Assembly (NCBI GenBank): GCA_031292275.1
Contig: JARLHL010000080.1
Coordinates: forward strand, 1 to 58,864
Direction of reading: 5' to 3'
DNA length: 58,864 nt
From: Desulfocapsaceae bacterium
GTDB lineage: Bacteria; Desulfobacterota; Desulfobulbia; Desulfobulbales; Desulfocapsaceae
Shown here: positions 54,539-58,864 of the stretch, piece by piece
Layout: each line of letters begins with the position of its first letter
How positions within the stretch are numbered: the stretch's first letter is position 1
Notes under the pieces: model-generated
Seen by the model: only the letters and a program-made list of their open reading frames with translations
Told to the model about the DNA's origin: nothing
Database searches by the model: none
Program-made: the position numbers and the translations under genes

Positions 54539-54566
54539 GGCCATATTGATTTTTTAAGATATGGCC
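54539..54566 (+). terminator. 8-bp hairpin with T-rich loop and tail
   Basis: GGCCATAT (54539-54546) and ATATGGCC (54559-54566) pair perfectly around a 12-base loop and are followed by TTCTATTCTT, 68 bases after the preceding stop codon. Confidence 0.5.
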
Positions 54567-54758
54567 TTCTATTCTTCACTTCCCCCTCTGTGTCACCATT
54601 TGTAGCGGATGTTGTGTCAGCTAACACATTGTAATTACGTATTTTATTCTTTACTCCTAATGTTTTGTGGCGTATTGTTTGCCTATATCAAGCGCCACAT
54701 GTGGTAATTGGCTCGGTTCTGCAGGACCCGGCCAGGCATTAACACCAGGAGTAAAAAA
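54567..54758. promoter_or_regulatory. Control region before the AlpA-like gene with operator-like palindrome
   Basis: TGTGTCAGCTAACACA (54613-54628) is a near-perfect 16-bp palindrome (14 of 16). GTGTCAC occurs nearby at about 54484 and 54593. The AT-rich stretch 54630-54665 after it is promoter-like. AGGAG stands seven bases before the next gene. Probably the switch region for the replication and regulation genes of the element. Confidence 0.4.
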
Positions 54759-55004
54759 ATGGCAACACAGAACGGTAAGGAAGCAGCAATCGACTGTATC
54801 AGGCAGGCGGCGGCAAAATATCCGAGTACGATTATTTGCCGAGATGAGGTCCCGTCTTTTACCGGCGGCGCTCTTTCGGCTGGGTACCTGGCGAACTTGG
54901 ACAGCAAGGGAGAAGGCCCCGCTAATCCCTTTAAGTTTGGGCGGCGGCAATGTTACCCGGTTGACAGCCTGGTCAATTGGTTGATCTCCAGGTTGGAGGT
55001 GTGA
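54759..55004 (+). CDS. AlpA/excisionase-like HTH DNA-binding protein
   Basis: The 81-residue protein has a MerR/AlpA-type winged HTH: IICRDEVPSFTGGALSAGYLANLDSKGEGP as the helix-turn-helix part, and PFKFGRRQCYPVDSLVNWLISRL as the typical wing and last helix (GR...YPV..L..WL). Such proteins act as excisionases or activators of integrase and replication genes in P4-like and other integrative elements. The start at 54759 is set by AGGAG at seven bases; upstream in-frame ATG at 54708 lies in the control region. It starts a tight gene run to the window end. Confidence 0.75.
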   Translation: MATQNGKEAAIDCIRQAAAKYPSTIICRDEVPSFTGGALSAGYLANLDSKGEGPANPFKFGRRQCYPVDSLVNWLISRLEV

Positions 55005-55006
55005 CC

Positions 55007-55345
55007 ATGGAAAACAGAAAAGCAGCTTCACCCCCTCAGGCTGGCACCCTGGGCGAAACTGCTTCAAAACAAGATGCTAATTATACCACAAGCGCACATT
55101 GCCTTCCATGCCTTTCGGCTCGTCACAGAAGGATTCTCAAGGCACTGACCGAAAACCCGGCCGGGCTGCGCTCCTTCGATCTACGTAAACATTGCGGCTG
55201 CATGAACGTCGCGGATGAAGTGATGGCTATGCGGCGGCGAGGGTTTGATATTCCCTGCACCATGGAGCCATATAAAACTGTCGACGGGACTGAATCCAGA
55301 ATTGGCCGATATCGTTTGGTTGGTCAGGGGATGCCCAAAAAATGA
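55007..55345 (+). CDS. Winged-HTH protein (HTH_39-like)
   Basis: 112 residues. After a disordered head, residues 40-105 form a winged helix-turn-helix: SARHRRILKALTENPAGLRSFDLRKHCG, then DEVMAMRRRGFDIPCTM, then the wing GRYRLV. This matches the HTH domain often found next to phage primase genes. The start follows GGAGGTG at five bases, two bases after the AlpA-like gene. The end overlaps the replication gene by four bases (ATGA), implying a regulator of replication or a primase helper. Confidence 0.7.
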   Translation: MENRKAASPPQAGTLGETASKQDANYTTSAHCLPCLSARHRRILKALTENPAGLRSFDLRKHCGCMNVADEVMAMRRRGFDIPCTMEPYKTVDGTESRIGRYRLVGQGMPKK

Positions 55346-57192
55346 ATGGGCAATTTCCCGACTTAAAAAAGCCAGCATTGCAGATGGTGACGGCCGGTTT
55401 TTCGGTCATCCCCACCGGTGCCGACAAGAAGGCATCTATTTCCTGGAAACCACATCAATGTCGGTTGATGAACCCGGCAGAGGTCAATGAGCATTTCGGC
55501 AGCGCCGAGAGATTGGCGATTATCACAGGCTCAGTATCCGGCAACCTCGAATGTCTAGACCTTGACGCTCCTGAGGTATATCAACCCTTCCTCGATCTTC
55601 TGGAGGCCAGGAGACCAGGCCTTGCCGCAAAGCTCTTGAAGCGCCAGACACCCTCTGGCGGCTTCCATCTCGTTTATCGTTGTAGCAGTCCGGTAGGAGG
55701 AAACCTAAAACTTGCTTGCACCAAGGATAATCTGGTCCGGATCGAGACCAGAGGGGAGGGCGGATATTTTCTGTCTGCCCCTTCTCCCGGCTATATTGTC
55801 ATTGAAGGCAGTATGCTGGACTGCCCTATCCTTTCCCCTGAAGAGGTTCAGGCGATCCACAGCACTGCAAAGGCTTTTGACCAACGGCAGCAGCAGGCAC
55901 CGCTGGAACAGAATCAGCACTCCAAAAAATCAGTGGGTGACAGCGACCGGCCAGGAGACCGTTTTAAGGAAGAACATTCTATTGCTGAAATGCTGGCAAA
56001 ATATGGATGGCGCGAAGATCGTAAAACAACTGGCGGCATGGGGTGGACAAGGCCTGGAAAAGAGAAAGGGACCAGTGGGGTATTACTGGAAACTGGAAAT
56101 TTCTATTGTTGGAGTGCTAACGCCTCTCCACTTGAACCTGAAAAATCCTATGATGCGTTCGCAATCTTTGTCTCATATGAGCATGGCGGCGACTTCTCGG
56201 CGGCGGCTCGGTCACTCGGTGGAGGATGCAAAACGGCAGATCAGCAACGAAAAGAATATTCTTCTGTACAGCAGGGATCGGCGGTGGATCAACAGAGAAA
56301 ATTTGTTCCGGTCAGTATTGCCGACTTTCTTTCAATGGAGTTTCCACCCCGCGACCAGCTGTTAGCTCCATGGCTTCCTTCTCAAGGACTTACGATGGTC
56401 TTTGCATACCGTGGGGTAGGCAAGACACATTTTGCTTTAGGTGTTGCTTATGCCGTCAGTTCGGGCGGGTCTTTTCTTGGATGGCAGGCACCGGCACCGG
56501 CGGGAGTTCTCTACATTGACGGCGAAATGCCCGGCCCGGTGATGCAGGAACGCTTAAGCGCGATCATTACCAGTAACGAGAAGGAGCCAGCGGCACCGTT
56601 CATCCTATTGACTCCAGACCTACAACCCGAAGGAATGCCGAGGCTTGACTCAGATGAGGGGCAGGCAGCTATTGAGGGCATTATCACAGATGATATTAAG
56701 CTCATCGTCGTGGACAATATCAGCACACTATCAGGCGCGAAGGAAAACGAGGCTGATGGATGGACCCCAATCCAAGAGTGGGCGCTGCGTCAACGGTCAA
56801 AAGGGCGCTCTGTTTTGTTTGTTCATCATAGCGGCAAGGGTGGGCAGCAGAGAGGCACCAGCAGGCGCGAGGATGTTCTTGATACCGTTATCGCTTTACG
56901 TCGACCGGTTGACTACAAGCCCGACCAGGGTGCCGTATTTGAGATTCATTTTGAAAAAGCCAGGGGCATCTATGGCGATGATGTGCAATCCATCGAGGCC
57001 ACTCTATCAACAGACGACCAGGGGCGCAGGTCTTGGCTTACCCGGAGTGTTGAGGCCGGAAACTTTGACCGCATCGTTCAGATGACCAATGACGGCATGA
57101 AACAAGGAGAGATCGCAGCGGAGCTTAATTTGCATAAATCAAATGTCTCCCGGCATCTCAAGAAAGCGAAGGCCGAAGGATTGGTGAAATAA
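55342..57192 (+). CDS. Replication protein: Prim-Pol domain plus RecA-like ATPase and HTH
   Basis: The 616-residue protein has four parts. An archaeo-eukaryotic-type primase-polymerase domain spans 1-175, with catalytic DLD in LECLDLDAPE and the SGGFHLVYR His motif. A middle domain spans about 215-300 (GWTRPGKEKGTSG, YEHGGDFSAAARSLGG) and is common in phage primases. A RecA-like ATPase spans about 330-535, with Walker A AYRGVGKTH near 355 and Walker B IKLIVVDN near 453. A C-terminal HTH reads KQGEIAAELNLHKSNVSRHLKKA. It should unwind and prime DNA at the element's own origin. The repeat-filled gene follows directly, its start overlapping this stop by one base. Confidence 0.85.
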   Translation: MNGQFPDLKKPALQMVTAGFSVIPTGADKKASISWKPHQCRLMNPAEVNEHFGSAERLAIITGSVSGNLECLDLDAPEVYQPFLDLLEARRPGLAAKLLKRQTPSGGFHLVYRCSSPVGGNLKLACTKDNLVRIETRGEGGYFLSAPSPGYIVIEGSMLDCPILSPEEVQAIHSTAKAFDQRQQQAPLEQNQHSKKSVGDSDRPGDRFKEEHSIAEMLAKYGWREDRKTTGGMGWTRPGKEKGTSGVLLETGNFYCWSANASPLEPEKSYDAFAIFVSYEHGGDFSAAARSLGGGCKTADQQRKEYSSVQQGSAVDQQRKFVPVSIADFLSMEFPPRDQLLAPWLPSQGLTMVFAYRGVGKTHFALGVAYAVSSGGSFLGWQAPAPAGVLYIDGEMPGPVMQERLSAIITSNEKEPAAPFILLTPDLQPEGMPRLDSDEGQAAIEGIITDDIKLIVVDNISTLSGAKENEADGWTPIQEWALRQRSKGRSVLFVHHSGKGGQQRGTSRREDVLDTVIALRRPVDYKPDQGAVFEIHFEKARGIYGDDVQSIEATLSTDDQGRRSWLTRSVEAGNFDRIVQMTNDGMKQGEIAAELNLHKSNVSRHLKKAKAEGLVK

Positions 57193-57611
57193 TGAGTCCA
57201 TTTTATGACAAAGTTGCGAGTTGCGTGGGTATGGGGCGCAACAGCGCAACTTTTGACCTTTTGAGCGCAACTCGCAGCGCAACGACCCCGCAACCACTAA
57301 GCCTGAAAGCCTTAGCCAGTAAGGTTTTAGAGCGCAACGCATACCGCAACATGCACGCAACTTTACCTGACAATGTAGCGCAACTTTTACCCCTAAAAGA
57401 GGCTAAAAAGTTGCGTACCATTTCAGAGTTAGGCAAGACGGGGGACAGTTTACCGGACCCTGGACACCGGCGGCAAATCACATGCCAGGCGTTTGAGTAC
57501 AACGGTGTGATGATGTCCACCAGTTCGTACCATTGCCGGGAATGGCAGGGAGAATACTGCCATGGCTGCGAACTCCAAATACCAACAAAAACCTATGAGG
57601 AATTTTCATGA
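57192..57611 (+). CDS. Hypothetical protein whose gene carries the CGCAAC repeat cluster
   Basis: 139 residues, start overlapping the replication gene's stop by one base, stop overlapping the next start by four. The N-terminal half is a low-complexity run of SAT/RNA/HAT tripeptides (RNSATF, LSATRSATT, ERNAYRNMHATL) produced because the DNA motif CGCAAC recurs in different frames. The C-terminal half has a few conserved-looking residues including four Cys (TCQAFEY, HCREWQGEYCHGCEL), perhaps a zinc site. Similar repeat-laden small ORFs often follow primase genes in proteobacterial integrative elements. The protein may be secondary to the DNA sequence it contains. Confidence 0.6.
   Translation: MSPFYDKVASCVGMGRNSATFDLLSATRSATTPQPLSLKALASKVLERNAYRNMHATLPDNVAQLLPLKEAKKLRTISELGKTGDSLPDPGHRRQITCQAFEYNGVMMSTSSYHCREWQGEYCHGCELQIPTKTYEEFS
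57213..57415. repeat. Iteron-like cluster: 12 copies of CGCAAC / GTTGCG, candidate replication origin
   Basis: CGCAAC starts at 57237, 57245, 57266, 57278, 57289, 57333, 57345, 57356 and 57379; its complement GTTGCG at 57213, 57220 and 57410. By chance about 0.1 copies are expected in this length. Five copies extend to CGCAACTTT (57245, 57356, 57379 and, inverted, 57213 and 57410); most are preceded by AG. The spacing of several copies is 11-12 bases, about one helical turn. Position directly after the replication gene fits an origin. Confidence 0.65.
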
Positions 57612-58252
57612 ACAAAACTGTACAGAAAAAAGCATCACCGCCAGCGGATCAGCAGACGGCGGTCATTTCATACCAGCCTACGCCCCAGGAGGTGAACGCA
57701 ATTGAGTCCTTCCGGGAAATCAGGAAGAAACGGCCCCCGGCACCACGAATGAAGAAAATTGAAGCGCCTGGAAATACAATCATTGATGTCGACCATTCCA
57801 ATCCCCCCGTTGGATACGCACTCCTGTATAACTCTCTCGCCACAACGTCAAAGGATTTCGCGGATGGAGTATTAAGCCAGCTGGGAAACATCTGTCCTGA
57901 AGGTGATGGCATGAGTCTAGACGGCCTCAACTTTGCCCTGGCTGTTATTGATGGGATTAGACCTCAAGACCAACTTGAAACGCTCCTGGTGACGCAGATG
58001 GCGGCTGTCCACTGTGCCACAATGAAGATGGCGAGCCGGTTAGTCAGGGCCGAAAATATGTTCCAACGAGATCACGCAGAGCTTTCCCTGAACAGGTTCA
58101 CTAGGACCTTCGCGGCGCAGCTTGAAGCCTTGAAGAAATACCGGAGCACAGGGCAGCAGACCGTCAAGGTAGAACATGTCCACGTTAATGAAGGAGGCCA
58201 GGCAATTATAGGGACCATAGACCGTAGCAAGGCACCAGGGGAGGGGGAGTAA
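57608..58252 (+). CDS. Conserved hypothetical protein of integrative elements, 214 aa
   Basis: After a disordered, basic head (to about 50), the protein has a helical body: PQDQLETLLVTQMAAVHCATMKMASRL, then LNRFTRTFAAQLEALKKYRSTGQQTVKVEHVHVNEGGQAIIG. This LL..QMAAVH...M...L / LEALKKYR / HVHVNEGGQAI pattern is a recurring but uncharacterised family in proteobacterial prophages and islands. It overlaps the repeat-bearing gene by four bases and is one base from the next gene. Its role is unknown; conserved pairing with the next small Cys protein suggests they act together. Confidence 0.65.
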   Translation: MNKTVQKKASPPADQQTAVISYQPTPQEVNAIESFREIRKKRPPAPRMKKIEAPGNTIIDVDHSNPPVGYALLYNSLATTSKDFADGVLSQLGNICPEGDGMSLDGLNFALAVIDGIRPQDQLETLLVTQMAAVHCATMKMASRLVRAENMFQRDHAELSLNRFTRTFAAQLEALKKYRSTGQQTVKVEHVHVNEGGQAIIGTIDRSKAPGEGE

Positions 58253-58253
58253 C

Positions 58254-58502
58254 ATGAAGCCTTCAATTTACCCCATGCAATCCGTTTACTGCGGAGCAAA
58301 AACCCGTAACGGTGGCAAGTGCAGGAATCATTCTATGATGAATGGCCGGTGCCGGATGCATGGCGGCAAAGCAAAATCCGGCATGGACCATGGCCGCTAT
58401 ACGGAAGGCAACTTTACAAAAGAGGCGATTGCCTCAAGGCGTAAATTTTCGGAACTTATGCGGATGTCTCGGGAATTATTAAAAGGGATAAATAGTAAGT
58501 AA
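58254..58502 (+). CDS. HGGxxxG-motif small Cys-rich protein, 82 aa
   Basis: GAGGGGGAG precedes the ATG. The first half has CGAKTRNGGKCRNHSMMNGRCRMHGGKAKSG, the pattern C-x-A-x-T-R-x-G-x2-C-x10-C-x2-H-G-G found in many small phage and island proteins; the Cys and His probably bind zinc. A GRYTEG turn and a helical end follow. The family usually lies beside the conserved hypothetical encoded just upstream. Biochemical role unknown, possibly nucleic-acid binding. Confidence 0.7.
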   Translation: MKPSIYPMQSVYCGAKTRNGGKCRNHSMMNGRCRMHGGKAKSGMDHGRYTEGNFTKEAIASRRKFSELMRMSRELLKGINSK

Positions 58503-58522
58503 AACCAATATGGAGAAGAACA

Positions 58523-58864
58523 ATGTGCGCAGTTAAATCTATCATTAATGTCCAGGTCAATAGTGCTGAATTCGAGAAGTTTTACAATAAGTTCGAGGAA
58601 TACCAGAAACACCTCGAAGCCATGCCGGACAACTGGTCGGAGGTGGGAGCTGCAGGGAAGAAAACCACTGCCGCCTTCGCCGCCCTCTTTGGGGAGATGG
58701 CCAGCGTGGCCGACTCGTCGAATGAGATCGTCAAGGCATTGAATCTAGCCTCTAAGGCGCAGAAAGAATTCCATAAGTCTACCACGGCATCCGGAGACAG
58801 CATGAAAAAGCTGGTCAAGGATGCAGAAAAACTTTCTAAAGAGATATTCGGAATTGGGAAAGCC
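58523..58864 (+). CDS. Phage tail tape-measure-like protein, N-terminal part, cut by window end
   Basis: GGAGAAG lies before the ATG at 58523; the frame stays open to the last base (114 codons visible). The start INVQVNSAEFEKFYNKFEEYQKHLEAMPDNW followed by long helical, Ala/Ser/Lys-rich sequence resembles the N-termini of tape-measure-like proteins in integrated phage-like elements, which set tail length. Only the N-terminus is seen, so the assignment is tentative; another long coiled-coil protein is possible. Confidence 0.5.
   Translation, partial: MCAVKSIINVQVNSAEFEKFYNKFEEYQKHLEAMPDNWSEVGAAGKKTTAAFAALFGEMASVADSSNEIVKALNLASKAQKEFHKSTTASGDSMKKLVKDAEKLSKEIFGIGKA

Noticed and set aside
1-58864. 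CRISPR arrays or rRNA genes
   Set aside because: No regularly spaced identical repeats of CRISPR length and no rRNA signature were seen; the only tRNA-like sequence is the tRNA-Leu fragment.

Overview
The window looks like a chromosomal segment of an anaerobic, Gram-negative, moderately GC-rich bacterium, most likely a sulfur-cycle deltaproteobacterium (Thermodesulfobacteriota, Desulfobulbales-like). That placement is inference. It rests on a complete bacterial-type CO dehydrogenase/acetyl-CoA synthase operon (acsV-acsD-acsA-acsB-acsC-acsE) together with a quinolinate synthase, RlpA, a DUF4388-type regulator, a stand-alone IMP cyclohydrolase and large hybrid sensor kinases.

Layout. Bases 1-7.7 kb hold a truncated WG-repeat-like protein, a frameshifted autotransporter-repeat remnant, a small Cys-rich protein, a CstA-type transporter on the minus strand, a DinB-like protein, a UspA protein and an FAD/NAD(P) oxidoreductase. 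Bases 7.9-14.7 kb are a signalling block: a CheR methyltransferase and two very large hybrid histidine kinases whose genes overlap. Bases 15-23 kb hold housekeeping genes: folE2, an Hsp15-like S4 protein, IMP cyclohydrolase, purN, pyrR, a U32 peptidase-family protein, a cNMP-binding/DUF4388 regulator and rpsT. Bases 23.3-28 kb are the trp genes E-G-D-C-F (no trpB or trpA here), convergent with rlpA. Then come nadA and xseA (minus strand) and a YfgM-like protein, panC, panD and a DegT-family aminotransferase (plus strand).

A truncated IS630-type transposase at 36.2-36.6 kb borders the acs operon (36.8-47.4 kb). This operon encodes the carbonyl branch of the Wood-Ljungdahl pathway: AcsE moves methyl from methyl-THF to the corrinoid protein AcsC/AcsD, AcsA interconverts CO2 and CO, AcsB assembles or cleaves acetyl-CoA, and AcsV reductively reactivates the corrinoid. 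It ends at a strong terminator shared with the opposing thiG-thiH pair, which has its own sigma-70-like promoter and TPP riboswitch with an intrinsic terminator.

From about 49.9 kb the window is accessory. It has a decayed phage region (a GH19 endolysin C-terminal remnant and a Dam-type methylase), then the 3' half of a tRNA-Leu(UAA), then a tyrosine integrase and an integrative element running off the right end. That element carries small uncharacterised genes, a possible three-way-junction structured element, an AlpA-like regulator, a second HTH protein, a Prim-Pol/RecA-like replication protein, and a small gene packed with 12 copies of CGCAAC/GTTGCG in about 200 bp. That cluster is the best candidate for an undescribed system: a replication origin embedded in a coding gene of a satellite-like element. 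Three further genes typical of phage-like elements follow, the last cut by the window end.
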